DNA of 45,745 bases from Pseudomonadota bacterium (GTDB lineage Bacteria; Pseudomonadota; Gammaproteobacteria; Arenicellales; UBA868), in assembly GCA_016845525.1 (NCBI GenBank), contig JAERSQ010000164.1, positions 1 to 45,745 on the forward strand, in the 5' to 3' direction. Position numbers and translations under genes: made by a program. Position 1 is the stretch's first letter; every line of letters starts with the position of its first letter. Positions 8,194 through 17,163 of this stretch are shown piece by piece. The notes beneath the pieces are model-generated. The model did no database searches. It was given only the letters and a program-made list of their open reading frames with translations, and was not told the DNA's origin.

Positions 8194-10653
8194 TTATCTC
8201 AGACGCAGTGCGTTGGCGATCACGATCAGCGAACTGGCTGACATCCCGATGGCTGCCAGCCAGGGCGGTACGAATCCCAGCGCTGCAGCTGGAAGAGCGC
8301 TGAGGTTGTAGGCCAGGGCCCAAGTCAGGTTCTGACGGATCACTCTGAGGGTCCGCCGCCCGGCAAGGATGGCCTGGGCGATCATTCGGGTGTCTTCGTT
8401 CAGGATCACGACATCGGCCGCTGCGGCGGCTAATGGAGATGCCTGCGCAACTGCGATCGAGACATCTGCTCCTGCAAGGACCGGCGCATCATTAACGCCA
8501 TCGCCCACCATCGCCACGCGCTCTCCCTGGACCTGGTCCTGATGGACGGCCCGCAGTTTGTCTCCCGGAGACAGCTGCCAACGGGCAGACTTGATTTCAA
8601 GGGCGTCGGCCACTGCCAATACCGGTCCACGCTGATCGCCGGAAAGGATCGATATCTCTAGCCCGAGCTCTCGCAGCTGCCCGATCAATCGGGGTGCCTC
8701 GTCCCGGATTTCATCTGAAAAAACGAATTCGCCGAGAATCCGGCCAGCATCAGCCAGAAACACCGTGGTGCGTGATCCCGCCTCATCGGAGTTTGCTTCC
8801 AGGCCGGTTTTCTCTGCGATGAAATGCGGCGAGCCGATGTAATAGGGCTTGCCCAGGATGTGGGCACAGATCCCTCCGCCAGGCTCGTTCACAACATTTT
8901 CGACGCGGGGTAAATCAAGATTGACTCCAGCGCGACTGATAGCCCTGCCCACGGGGTGCTCGCTCTGCTGTTCGAGCGCCGCGGCGACCTCAAGGACATC
9001 ATTACGGTGAACGCCCTCGGCGGTTCTGATGGCCGAGCAGCGTAGTTCGCCAAGGGTTAAGGTCCCTGTTTTATCGAAGACGACTTTGCTGATCCGGGCC
9101 AGGGTCTCAAGAGTCCGTGCTCGGGTCAGCAATACCCCTGCTTTCATAAGCCGTCCAACGGTCGCGGTTACCGCTGCAGGGGTCGCAAGCGAGAGAGCAC
9201 ACGGGCAGGACACCACAAGCACCGACACGGTAATCGACAGCCAGTCCGGATTGCCGGCCCGCCACCAGTATCCCGCCACCCCGGCCGCGATTAACAGAAC
9301 CGCCATGACAAAGAACCCGCTTATCCGGTCAGCCAGCTGGGAGACACGGGGTTTGCCGGTCAGCGCCCGATCCAGCAGCTGCTGGATCTGCGACAGCGCG
9401 GAATCGGCGCCGGTCCGCGTGACTTGAACCGTGATCGGACTGTCGATATTGATACTGCCGCCGATCACCTCGTCTGCCTCACGTCTCGGCTGCGGCATGG
9501 CTTCCCCGGTAAGAATGGCTTCATCCACCGTGGATCGGCCGGCAACAACAACCCCGTCAGCGGGAACCACCTCGCCAGGCCGGACAAGCACCCGATCACC
9601 GGGGCTCAACTCAACTGCCGCAATCTGTTCGACATCACCGTCAGCACACAAACGGGCCGCGCCGGCAGGACGGGCCTGGCCAATGACATCGGCAGCATCG
9701 GCCGCACTTTTGCGCGCCCCGAGTTCCAGGGTTCGCGTGCCGAGCACCAGAAAGACAAACATGCAGATCGAATCAAAATAGACTTCGCCCTGTCCAGTTG
9801 CCACTGAGAAAGCACTTGCAGCGAAGGCAAGAGAGATACCTATCGTGACTGGTACATCCATGCCGGCCCGGCGAACGGAAAGATCCCGCCAGGCAGCTAT
9901 GAAGAACGGCTGAGCTGAATAGAAAAGCACCGGCAACGTCATCAGCATGCTCAGTTTCTGGAAGAAATCACGATAGCGCTCTTCCATGCCCGTCCACACT
10001 CCCGCATACATGGCTACCGCCAGAATCATCACCTGCATCCCCAGAGCGCCCGCTACTGCCAGACGTCTCAGCATTTTTCTGCGCTCGACATCCAGCAGTT
10101 GCTGTTGGCGGCCAGGATCATAGGGATGTGCCTCATAGCCGATGGCACGTACCGCCTGCATGATCTCGCTTAACCGGATCCTGTCGTTATCCCAACGGAT
10201 CCGGGCCCGGTGCGTTGCATAGTTAACCTGCACATCCAGCACCCCAGGCAGATTCCGCAGATGGTGTTCGTTGAGCCAGACACAGGCGGCGCAATGGATA
10301 CCCTCAAGAATCAGGGCGGCTTCACGACCTCCGTCGACAACAGCAGTCACGAAATTTTTCTGGACCAGTGGGTTATCAAACACGCCGAATTGGCTGGGCG
10401 ACCCGGGAAAAGCGTCACGCGCCGTCGACGCCGATGCTGTCCGCTCCCGGTAATAACGAGACAAGCCGGCGCTTGAAATAGCCTGTGCGACTGCCGCGCA
10501 GCCTGCACAGCACATGGATCGGGGCTGGCCGTCGATCTTGGCAACGAACGCCGCGTTCCCAGGTGGGACCGGCAGTCCGCAATGAAAACAATCCTCATCC
10601 GGCCGGGAGTCGAACCGGCCCGGATGTTCCGAGACGACAGGGGTGTCAGACAC
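8194..10653 (-). CDS. ccoI: CcoI/FixI, copper-translocating P-type ATPase for cbb3 oxidase assembly
   Basis: This roughly 819-residue ATPase begins with a cysteine-rich region (CFHCGLPVP, MCCAGC), then an HMA copper-binding domain (GIHCAACVW). Next come eight hydrophobic segments with the copper site SCPCALS, the phosphorylation motif DKTGTLT and the hinge MVGDGVNDAP. CcoI supplies copper to CcoN in the membrane. The reading frame can be extended by a TTG at 10665, but GTG 10653 is preferred because the TTG lies 3 bases from an FNR box. Neither start has a good Shine-Dalgarno. It is transcribed away from ccoN, and the position of its own promoter is unclear. Confidence 0.95.
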   Translation of the reverse strand: MSDTPVVSEHPGRFDSRPDEDCFHCGLPVPPGNAAFVAKIDGQPRSMCCAGCAAVAQAISSAGLSRYYRERTASASTARDAFPGSPSQFGVFDNPLVQKNFVTAVVDGGREAALILEGIHCAACVWLNEHHLRNLPGVLDVQVNYATHRARIRWDNDRIRLSEIMQAVRAIGYEAHPYDPGRQQQLLDVERRKMLRRLAVAGALGMQVMILAVAMYAGVWTGMEERYRDFFQKLSMLMTLPVLFYSAQPFFIAAWRDLSVRRAGMDVPVTIGISLAFAASAFSVATGQGEVYFDSICMFVFLVLGTRTLELGARKSAADAADVIGQARPAGAARLCADGDVEQIAAVELSPGDRVLVRPGEVVPADGVVVAGRSTVDEAILTGEAMPQPRREADEVIGGSINIDSPITVQVTRTGADSALSQIQQLLDRALTGKPRVSQLADRISGFFVMAVLLIAAGVAGYWWRAGNPDWLSITVSVLVVSCPCALSLATPAAVTATVGRLMKAGVLLTRARTLETLARISKVVFDKTGTLTLGELRCSAIRTAEGVHRNDVLEVAAALEQQSEHPVGRAISRAGVNLDLPRVENVVNEPGGGICAHILGKPYYIGSPHFIAEKTGLEANSDEAGSRTTVFLADAGRILGEFVFSDEIRDEAPRLIGQLRELGLEISILSGDQRGPVLAVADALEIKSARWQLSPGDKLRAVHQDQVQGERVAMVGDGVNDAPVLAGADVSIAVAQASPLAAAAADVVILNEDTRMIAQAILAGRRTLRVIRQNLTWALAYNLSALPAAALGFVPPWLAAIGMSASSLIVIANALRLR

Positions 10654-10667
10654 TTTTTTAACCAAAG

Positions 10668-10681
10668 TTGATCGAGATCAA
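10668..10681. promoter_or_regulatory. FNR/ANR box upstream of ccoN
   Basis: The site TTGATCGAGATCAA is a perfect match to the FNR consensus TTGAT-N4-ATCAA. Its centre (10674.5) is about 42 bases from a transcription start predicted from the -10 hexamer at 10705-10710, the class II activator position for ccoN. It also lies only 14 bases from the preferred ccoI start, too close to act as a normal activator site in that direction. The fnr gene lies in the same locus. Confidence 0.9.
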
Positions 10682-10704
10682 CAACCGGGGGAGCAGGGTC
10701 ACAC

Positions 10705-10710
10705 TACGAT
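10705..10710 (+). promoter_or_regulatory. -10 element of the FNR-dependent ccoN promoter
   Basis: TACGAT matches four of six consensus bases at the spacing expected when FNR occupies the -41.5 region. No -35 hexamer is needed at class II promoters. The start would be near 10717, leaving a leader of about 198 bases before ccoN. Confidence 0.5.
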
Positions 10711-10842
10711 TCAAACTGACTTGGAGCCCGGCCTGAGAGGCAGACCAATCATAACGCAAGACGATAAGGTCAGGCAGCCCACGCGGGATGCTGAGAATGT
10801 CCGCGTCCCTGTTGGTCGCAAAACCACCCTCACCCTGACAAC

Positions 10843-10860
10843 CAAAGGGACCACCCTTTG
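10843..10860 (+). other. small hairpin in the ccoN leader
   Basis: CAAAGGG and CCCTTTG form a perfect 7-bp stem with a 4-base loop (ACCA), 54 bases before the ccoN start. No U-run follows, so it is not a standard terminator. It lies within the long predicted untranslated leader. Confidence 0.35.
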
Positions 10861-10914
10861 CGCGGCTGGCCATGTCAGCACTAAAGATTGCTAACTTTTC
10901 CCAAGGTATCCTGA

Positions 10915-12330
10915 ATGACCACAGAGCAAACCTACAACTATAAGGTAGTACGCCAGTTCACCATCATGACGGTGGTCTGGGGAATCGTTGGAATGCTCGT
11001 GGGTGTGGTGATCGCGGCCCAGCTTGCGTGGCCCGCACTCAACTTCGATATCGCCTGGCTGAGTTTCGGCCGCCTGAGACCGCTGCACACCAACGCCGTT
11101 ATTTTTGCCTTTGGCGGATCGGCGCTGTTTGCCACCTCCTACTATGTGGTCCAACGGACCTGCCACACGCGCCTCTTCGCCGGACCGCTTGCAGCATTCA
11201 CTTTCTGGGGCTGGCAACTCGTTATTGTGTTGGCGGCAATAAGCCTGCCGCTCGGATACACGGCCTCAAAGGAATACGCGGAACTCGAATGGCCGATAGA
11301 TGTGCTGATCGCTGTCGTATGGGTGGCCTACGCCATTGTCTTTTTCGGGACACTGATGAAGCGAAAAATCCGCCATATCTATGTAGCCAACTGGTTCTTC
11401 GGCGGCTTCATCATCACGATTGCCTTCCTGCACATTGTCAACAGTGCCGCCCTGCCGGTCAGTCTGACAAAGTCGTATTCCGCGTATGCAGGAGTCCAGG
11501 ATGCCATGATCCAGTGGTGGTACGGGCATAACGCGGTGGGCTTTTTCCTGACCGCAGGCTTCCTCGGCATCATGTATTACTTCATGCCGAAACAGGCTGG
11601 CCGACCGGTTTATTCCTATCGTCTTTCAGTGGTGCACTTCTGGGCTCTGGTGTTCACCTACATCTGGGCCGGTCCTCATCATCTGCACTTTACCGCTTTG
11701 CCCGATTGGACCCAGTCTCTGGGCATGGTGTTCTCGATTATTCTGCTGGCACCCAGTTGGGGCGGCATGATCAACGGCATCATGACACTCTCAGGTGCGT
11801 GGGAGAAGTTGCGCACCGATCCGATTCTGAAGTTTCTGGTGGTCTCCATTTCCTTCTACGGGATGTCTACATTTGAAGGGCCGATGATGTCGATCAAGAC
11901 GGTTAACGCTCTTTCTCACTACACTGATTGGACCATCGGGCATGTGCACTCCGGGGCATTGGGCTGGGTCGGCATGATCTCCATAGGGGCCATGTACTTC
12001 CTCATCCCCAGGCTGTTCGGCCGGGAGATATACAGCAAGCGGCTTATTGAAACCCACTTCTGGCTCGCAACGATTGGCATCGTGCTCTATATCGCGGCCA
12101 TGTGGATTTCTGGAGTCATGCAGGGCCTGATGTGGCGCGCCGTCAACCCGGACGGCACGCTGACTTACAGCTTTGTCGAAACTGTCCAGGCGATGCACCC
12201 GTACTACGTGATCCGACTACTCGGCGGAATTCTGTACCTCAGCGGCATGCTGTTGATGGCCTACAACGTCGCTCGAACCATTGCCGGCGCACGCCCCGTA
12301 GAGGCCGTTATTCCGGCCCCGGCACATTAG
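10915..12330 (+). CDS. ccoN: cbb3-type cytochrome c oxidase subunit I (CcoN)
   Basis: The 471-residue catalytic subunit has about twelve transmembrane helices and all six metal-ligand histidines. These are H58 and H345 for low-spin heme b (in HTNAVIF and HVHSG), H343 for high-spin heme b3, and H205, H255 and H256 for CuB (in GHNAVG and GPHHLHF). The cbb3-specific Tyr sits in YIWAGPHH. It reduces oxygen to water with high affinity while pumping protons. The start follows AAGG by 8 bases. It is the first gene of the ccoNOQP operon and is predicted to be FNR-activated. Confidence 0.98.
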   Translation: MTTEQTYNYKVVRQFTIMTVVWGIVGMLVGVVIAAQLAWPALNFDIAWLSFGRLRPLHTNAVIFAFGGSALFATSYYVVQRTCHTRLFAGPLAAFTFWGWQLVIVLAAISLPLGYTASKEYAELEWPIDVLIAVVWVAYAIVFFGTLMKRKIRHIYVANWFFGGFIITIAFLHIVNSAALPVSLTKSYSAYAGVQDAMIQWWYGHNAVGFFLTAGFLGIMYYFMPKQAGRPVYSYRLSVVHFWALVFTYIWAGPHHLHFTALPDWTQSLGMVFSIILLAPSWGGMINGIMTLSGAWEKLRTDPILKFLVVSISFYGMSTFEGPMMSIKTVNALSHYTDWTIGHVHSGALGWVGMISIGAMYFLIPRLFGREIYSKRLIETHFWLATIGIVLYIAAMWISGVMQGLMWRAVNPDGTLTYSFVETVQAMHPYYVIRLLGGILYLSGMLLMAYNVARTIAGARPVEAVIPAPAH

Positions 12331-12343
12331 GGAACATTGCCCC

Positions 12344-12955
12344 ATGTCTTTACAGAAAAAAGCCGAAACCAATATTTTCTGGATGATCGTGCTGACGGTA
12401 CTTGTCATCAGCGTGGGCGCTCTAGTCGAGATCGTGCCTTTGTTTTTTCAGAAATCGACTACGGAACCGGTCGCGGGCCTAAAACCCTACTCGGCACTCG
12501 AACTCGCGGGCCGGGACATTTATCAGCGGGAAGGCTGCATGTCCTGTCATTCCCAGATGATCCGGCCTTTCCGGGCCGAAACCGAACGCTACGGACACTA
12601 TTCCGTGGCGGGAGAATTTGTATACGACCATCCGTTTCAGTGGAGCTCTAAACGGACGGGGCCAGATCTCGCCCGGGTGGGCGGGCGATACAGTGACGAA
12701 TGGCACCGGGTTCATATGATCAACCCGCGCGATGTGGTTCCCGAGTCCATCATGCCGGGCTACCCCTGGCTGGAAGGTGCACCGCTTGATGGAAAGGGAA
12801 TCCAGAAACGGATGCGGGTCCTGCGCGTGCTGGGACTGCCCTACACCGATGAGGAAATCGACCAGGCGCCGGAACAGGTCAAAGACAAAACCGAGATGGA
12901 CGCGATGATTGCGTACCTCCAGGGCCTTGGCATTCATGTCAAGGTGCGGCGCTGA
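12344..12955 (+). CDS. ccoO: cbb3 oxidase subunit II, monoheme cytochrome c (CcoO)
   Basis: The 203-residue subunit has one N-terminal membrane anchor (about 10-33) and one heme c motif CMSCH at Cys65-Cys68-His69, preceded by the conserved [11 protein letters not shown] later Met in ESIMPGYPW is the likely axial ligand. It passes electrons from CcoP to CcoN. The gene starts 13 bases after ccoN and its stop overlaps the ccoQ start by one base (TGATG), indicating coupled translation. Confidence 0.97.
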   Translation: MSLQKKAETNIFWMIVLTVLVISVGALVEIVPLFFQKSTTEPVAGLKPYSALELAGRDIYQREGCMSCHSQMIRPFRAETERYGHYSVAGEFVYDHPFQWSSKRTGPDLARVGGRYSDEWHRVHMINPRDVVPESIMPGYPWLEGAPLDGKGIQKRMRVLRVLGLPYTDEEIDQAPEQVKDKTEMDAMIAYLQGLGIHVKVRR

Positions 12956-13134
12956 TGATGATGCTGTTCCATAGCATCTGGACGGCGCTCATGTTTGCCC
13001 TGTTTGTCGGTATTGTTGTCTGGGCCTTCAGCCGCAAACAGAAAAGTGATTTTGCCTCCGCGGCAAGCATCCCGTTTGAGGATGAAGTTGACCCCATCCA
13101 CTCAGATCCTGAAGCGGAGAAATCCCATGGCTGA
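12955..13134 (+). CDS. ccoQ: cbb3 oxidase small subunit CcoQ/FixQ
   Basis: This 59-residue protein starts with three consecutive ATG codons, has one hydrophobic helix (SIWTALMFALFVGIVVWAF) and a basic then acidic tail, as in CcoQ, which stabilises the oxidase complex. It begins inside the ccoO stop codon and its last 8 bases overlap the ccoP start. Any of the three ATGs could be used. Confidence 0.9.
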   Translation: MMMLFHSIWTALMFALFVGIVVWAFSRKQKSDFASAASIPFEDEVDPIHSDPEAEKSHG

Positions 13135-14026
13135 CTTTGTAAGCCAGTATTGGAACTGGTTCATCGCCATCCCAACCACACTTGGGATACTGGGCTGCGC
13201 CTGGCTCGTGTTGGGCAACCTGACGGATAAAGGCGGAGGCAGTTCGAGTGAAACCACCGGACACGTCTGGGATACTGATCTGCATGAATACAACAATCCC
13301 CTGCCCGCCTGGTGGCTGAATCTCTTCTTGATCACGATCGTTTGGGGCCTCATTTATCTGGCGCTTTATCCGGGGCTGGGTTCGTTCCCGGGCATACTCG
13401 ATTGGACCTCCAAAGGTCGGTATGAGGCAGAAATGGCGCAGGCAGAGGAAGCCTACGGACCATTGTTTGCCCGCTATGCCGCGACTGATCTGGCGGTGCT
13501 CGCTGACGACAAGGAAGCGATGCGGAGCGCGGAGCGGCTCTACGCCAGTTACTGCTCAACCTGTCACGGTTCTGATGCCCGCGGCGCCGTTGGGTTTCCG
13601 AATCTTAGAGACGGCCTGTGGGCCTGGGGAGGCGAACCGGACACCATCAAGGCTACCATCCTTAACGGGCGCAACGGCGTCATGCCCGCATGGGCGCTGC
13701 CGCTTGGCGGGGACGATGCCGTTGCCGATGTGGCCGAATACGTCATTAGCCTGACGGGGCGAAAAGCGGAAACCGCGAGGCTGAAATCCGGCCAGGAGAA
13801 ATTCCAGACCTTCTGCGTCGCCTGCCATGGTCCCGATGGCACCGGCAATACAGCCTTCGGCGCACCGAATCTCACCGATGCCGTATGGCTGTATGGTGGA
13901 TCCCGCGAAGCCATCCGCGCAAGCATCGCGGACGGACGCCAGGGACAAATGCCCGCCCACGGTGAATTCCTCGGAGAAGACAAGGTCCATTTGCTCGCTG
14001 CCTATGTCTTGAGCCTGAATCCCTAA
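13127..14026 (+). CDS. ccoP: cbb3 oxidase subunit III, diheme cytochrome c (CcoP)
   Basis: The 299-residue subunit has two N-terminal membrane helices flanking the conserved HVWDTDLHEYNNPLP segment, then two cytochrome c domains with CSTCH (Cys143, Cys146, His147) and CVACH (Cys230, Cys233, His234). It receives electrons from soluble cytochrome c. The ATG at 13127 is chosen over the upstream extension because GGAG lies 8 bases before it and the product then begins like other CcoP proteins (MADFVSQYWNWFI). The two-helix anchor is the longer CcoP form. Confidence 0.97.
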   Translation: MADFVSQYWNWFIAIPTTLGILGCAWLVLGNLTDKGGGSSSETTGHVWDTDLHEYNNPLPAWWLNLFLITIVWGLIYLALYPGLGSFPGILDWTSKGRYEAEMAQAEEAYGPLFARYAATDLAVLADDKEAMRSAERLYASYCSTCHGSDARGAVGFPNLRDGLWAWGGEPDTIKATILNGRNGVMPAWALPLGGDDAVADVAEYVISLTGRKAETARLKSGQEKFQTFCVACHGPDGTGNTAFGAPNLTDAVWLYGGSREAIRASIADGRQGQMPAHGEFLGEDKVHLLAAYVLSLNP

Positions 14027-14087
14027 ACACAGAATCCGCGCGCTCTTCCAGGAGTCCGCCCGGGGTACTGCCGCCTGACAGATACTC

Positions 14088-14384
14088 ATGGGACCCGAAC
14101 AGACCAACCGTTCCGAAACAGCAAACTCCATCCCACGCATTCAAAGGGTGATCTCTGTGCTGTGGCCGTCGTTTCTCATGGCGGGCGCTGCCACCATCGT
14201 CTTCTTCGCGATCTTTGATCCTTTTACCCTGATGGCGCCGACATGGTTTCCGGACCTGTCACGTCTGGCCGCCTATGGAGTCGGCTTTTTCATGTTCTGG
14301 GCACTGACGGCGTCCTCGTGTCTGCTGACCTGTTTTTTCCAACGCCCCATCCGCCACTTCAATCAAACCAAGCGCAATCCTTGA
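14088..14384 (+). CDS. small membrane protein of the cco locus
   Basis: The 98-residue product has two hydrophobic segments, VLWPSFLMAGAATIVFFAIF and YGVGFFMFWALTASSCLLTCFF, separated by a short polar loop, and a basic C-terminus. It sits 61 bases after ccoP and 10 bases before ccoG on the same strand, so it probably belongs to the operon. I recall similar short two-helix proteins at this place in other proteobacterial cbb3 loci, but know no assigned function. Assembly or stabilisation of the oxidase is a guess from position. Confidence 0.7.
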   Translation: MGPEQTNRSETANSIPRIQRVISVLWPSFLMAGAATIVFFAIFDPFTLMAPTWFPDLSRLAAYGVGFFMFWALTASSCLLTCFFQRPIRHFNQTKRNP

Positions 14385-14394
14385 GCAGGTGCCG

Positions 14395-15795
14395 ATGAAT
14401 TCAGAGTCGGCGCAAACGCCTACTGGCGGCATTGACCAACATCTTTTCGTCAAGCGGCAGCGTATCTACCCGCGTGAGGTTCATGGACTTTTTGCCTGGC
14501 TGAGAACCGCCGCTGTTCTGGTCCTGCTCGGCGCGTTTTACGGCATTCCCTGGATCCGCTGGGATAACCACCAGGCCATCCTGTTCGACCTGCCTGCACG
14601 CAAATTTCATCTTTTTGCCTTAACCATCTGGCCGCAGGACTTTATCTATCTGGCGGCTCTGTTAATCATTGCAGCGCTCAGTCTGTTTTTCTTTACCGCA
14701 CTCGCCGGCCGATTATGGTGCGGATACGCCTGTCCACAAACTGTCTGGACAGAAGTCTTTATCTGGATCGAAAGACGCATCGAGGGAGGCCGCAACCGGC
14801 AGATCAAACTGGATAAGATGCCCTGGCAAGCTCGCAAAATCGGGCTGAAATCACTCAAACATGCGGTTTGGATTCTCTTCTCACTGTGGACCGGTCTGAC
14901 CTTCGTTGGCTACTTCACGCCCATCCTGGAACTTGCTCCGAAACTTGTGAGCTTGAGCGCTGGGCCCTGGGAAACCTTCTGGGTGTTTTTCTATGGGTTT
15001 GCAACTTATGGCAACGCGGGGTGGATGCGGGAACAGGTGTGCATCTACATGTGTCCCTACGCGCGTTTCCAAAGCGCCATGTTTGACCGAAACACGCTCA
15101 TCATCTCCTATGACGAGGCCCGTGGTGAGCCCCGGGGGGCGCGGAGTCACAACTCGGACCGGTCGAGCGGCGATATCGGGGATTGTGTGGACTGCACTTT
15201 GTGTGTTCAGGCCTGTCCCACGGGAATCGATATTCGGGACGGCTTGCAGTATCAGTGCATCGGCTGTGCCGCCTGTATCGATGCCTGCAATGGTGTCATG
15301 CAGAAAATAGGCTACCCGGAAGGTCTTGTCCGTTACACCACGGAAAACGCCCTTATAGGAGAAAAAACCCGCGTGTTGAGGCCTAGAGTCGTCCTTTACG
15401 CGGGGTTGCTTGCAGTTTTCTCCGCCGCCGTGATCTGGGGTATCGCGACACGCGACCCGATATCACTCGATGTCATCCGGGACCGGAACGCGCTGTATCG
15501 GGAGACGGCAGACGGTTTGATTGAGAATGTATATACCCTGAAGATTTTAAACAAAGGTGGGGGGTATAACCGGTTTTCCGTGTCCCTCCGCGGGCTTGAT
15601 GGTGCCAGCATATTCAGCGACGACCGTGATATCACCGTTACGCCCGGAGAAGTCCGTAACGTCGTAGTCCGAGTCAGGGTTGACCCCGTCCATCTTGCCC
15701 AAAGAAGTTCTGAGTTGACATTTGTCGTCGAAAGTCTTGACCGGCAACTTAATGCCTCTGAGGCGGCGCGCTTTCTCGGACCCGCTACCCCATGA
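14395..15795 (+). CDS. ccoG: CcoG/RdxA/FixG, cbb3 oxidase assembly ferredoxin-like protein
   Basis: The 466-residue membrane protein has several N-terminal helices, a conserved GRLWCGYACPQTVW segment, two 4Fe-4S motifs (CVDCTLCVQACP and CIGCAACIDACN), a further helix and a C-terminal Ig-like domain. CcoG has been described as a cupric reductase helping copper delivery to cbb3 oxidase. ATG 14395 is preferred to the GTG two codons earlier. Its end overlaps ccoH by 4 bases (ATGA). Confidence 0.96.
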   Translation: MNSESAQTPTGGIDQHLFVKRQRIYPREVHGLFAWLRTAAVLVLLGAFYGIPWIRWDNHQAILFDLPARKFHLFALTIWPQDFIYLAALLIIAALSLFFFTALAGRLWCGYACPQTVWTEVFIWIERRIEGGRNRQIKLDKMPWQARKIGLKSLKHAVWILFSLWTGLTFVGYFTPILELAPKLVSLSAGPWETFWVFFYGFATYGNAGWMREQVCIYMCPYARFQSAMFDRNTLIISYDEARGEPRGARSHNSDRSSGDIGDCVDCTLCVQACPTGIDIRDGLQYQCIGCAACIDACNGVMQKIGYPEGLVRYTTENALIGEKTRVLRPRVVLYAGLLAVFSAAVIWGIATRDPISLDVIRDRNALYRETADGLIENVYTLKILNKGGGYNRFSVSLRGLDGASIFSDDRDITVTPGEVRNVVVRVRVDPVHLAQRSSELTFVVESLDRQLNASEAARFLGPATP

Positions 15796-16319
15796 CGATG
15801 AACCAGTTCGACCCCAAGCCTCCGGAACCATGGTATCGAGTCCCTTTTGTATGGCTCCTGATTGGCATCCCGGCAACCTCCGTGATTCTCGGCGTTGCTT
15901 TGCTTATTCTTGCAGTGCAATCTGATGACGGACTGGTTGTTGATGACTATTATCAGCAGGGAAAGCACATTAACCAGACCCTCGCCCGGGACGACAAAGC
16001 CCGCGATTATCGTCTGTATGCACGGCTCGTGTTTGACAGATCCACCGGCGTCCTGAGCGCAGATCTGTCCGGAGAAAAGATTGACGGCATCGAAGAGTTG
16101 ACGTGCTCCCTGATCCATCCCACCCGCTCCGGCTATGATCAGACGCTTAAACTGAAACGGGGTCCCGACGGACGCCTGCACGGCGACTTTGCACCGTTAC
16201 GTCAGGAACGTTGGATCGTTCAACTGGAAACATCAGACTGGCGGCTTGTTGGCAACCTCAACCTCGATACATCGTCTACCCTGGAGTTGCTGCCGCACGC
16301 GTCAGGCCCGGACTCTTGA
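15792..16319 (+). CDS. ccoH: CcoH/FixH family assembly protein
   Basis: This 175-residue protein has one membrane helix (about 20-42, VWLLIGIPATSVILGVALLIL) followed by the FixH signature DDYYQQGKHINQ and a periplasmic beta-rich domain. FixH/CcoH is required for cbb3 maturation and associates with the complex. Translation is coupled on both sides: ATGA overlap with ccoG and TTGA overlap with the next gene. Confidence 0.94.
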   Translation: MTMNQFDPKPPEPWYRVPFVWLLIGIPATSVILGVALLILAVQSDDGLVVDDYYQQGKHINQTLARDDKARDYRLYARLVFDRSTGVLSADLSGEKIDGIEELTCSLIHPTRSGYDQTLKLKRGPDGRLHGDFAPLRQERWIVQLETSDWRLVGNLNLDTSSTLELLPHASGPDS

Positions 16320-17053
16320 ATACCACTCTGACGGTTCTCAGCGCCGGTCTCGTTGGCCTGCTTGGATCGGTCCATTGTGTCGGAATGTGTGGCGGCATCG
16401 CCGGATCCTTTAGCGGCCTGATGGCCACTTCGGCGAAAATACCGCCCTGGCAGATGATCCTGGCTTATAACGTTGGCCGCGTAAGCAGTTATATGGTAGC
16501 GGGCGCACTGGCGGGGTGGTTGGGCAACACCGCTCTCGCTGTCTTTTCTCCAGATCATGTTGCCGCCGTAGGGCTCACGCTGTCTGGGCTCTTCATGCTG
16601 GCGCTTGGCTTATACCTGTCAGGCTGGTGGCAGGCGCTTGCGGCAGTCGAGAGGATCGGCCTTGCCGTCTGGCAGCGGATCGGACCATGGGGCAGGCGTC
16701 TGCTTCCTGTACACCATACCGGCCAGGCCCTGGCCCTAGGAGCCGTGTGGGGATGGCTTCCCTGCGGGCTCGTCTATGCAACGCTGATCTGGTCACTCGC
16801 TAACGCGGATCCGATACGAGGCGCGGCCATGATGGGGGCTTTTGGCATCGGTACGCTGCCATTGCTGATCGCGATTGGATCCTCAACTTACGCGCTCGCC
16901 AATGTCGCCAGAGACAAACGGGTACGGCAGTTCGCCGGCGCCCTCGTTCTTCTTTTCGGCCTGTTGACCCTTTTCGGCGTTGTCCGACCTGTACATCTCG
17001 GCGCTCACCCGGTCGAGGAAACGTTCTGTGGGCCGGATTTCCTTCCATCTTGA
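16316..17053 (+). CDS. SafE/DsbD-like membrane protein linked to cbb3 assembly
   Basis: The 245-residue product has about six hydrophobic helices and the N-terminal signature GSVHCVGMCGGIAG, typical of the urease-accessory UreH/SafE branch (DsbD_2, PF13386). A second motif, GWLPCGLVYATL, mirrors it in the second half, giving paired Cys in helices as in CcdA-type thiol or metal transporters. The start is TTG at 16316 overlapping the ccoH stop; an upstream frame extension would run inside ccoH. Position in the cco operon suggests a role in copper or redox delivery to the oxidase, which is inference. Confidence 0.82.
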   Translation: MNTTLTVLSAGLVGLLGSVHCVGMCGGIAGSFSGLMATSAKIPPWQMILAYNVGRVSSYMVAGALAGWLGNTALAVFSPDHVAAVGLTLSGLFMLALGLYLSGWWQALAAVERIGLAVWQRIGPWGRRLLPVHHTGQALALGAVWGWLPCGLVYATLIWSLANADPIRGAAMMGAFGIGTLPLLIAIGSSTYALANVARDKRVRQFAGALVLLFGLLTLFGVVRPVHLGAHPVEETFCGPDFLPS

Positions 17054-17070
17054 ACTCATGCTTATGGCGG

Positions 17071-17092
17071 CGTGCTCAATCCGTTGAGCACG
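17071..17092. terminator. perfect stem-loop after the cco operon
   Basis: CGTGCTCAA and TTGAGCACG form a perfect 9-bp stem with a TCCG loop, 18 bases after the previous stop. No T-run follows directly, so it may be a weak terminator, an mRNA 3' stabiliser, or an operator for fnr, whose start is 72 bases further on. Confidence 0.45.
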
Positions 17093-17163
17093 AGCTAGCC
17101 ATCGACAAATTTTGCCTAAATAACGTATTATCATTATTGCATCTCATTTAATTGATATCTTTT

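Noticed and set aside
10643-10894. Plus-strand 83-codon frame over the ccoI-ccoN intergenic region
   Set aside because: It begins inside ccoI, spans the FNR box and promoter, has no ribosome site and no recognisable protein pattern.
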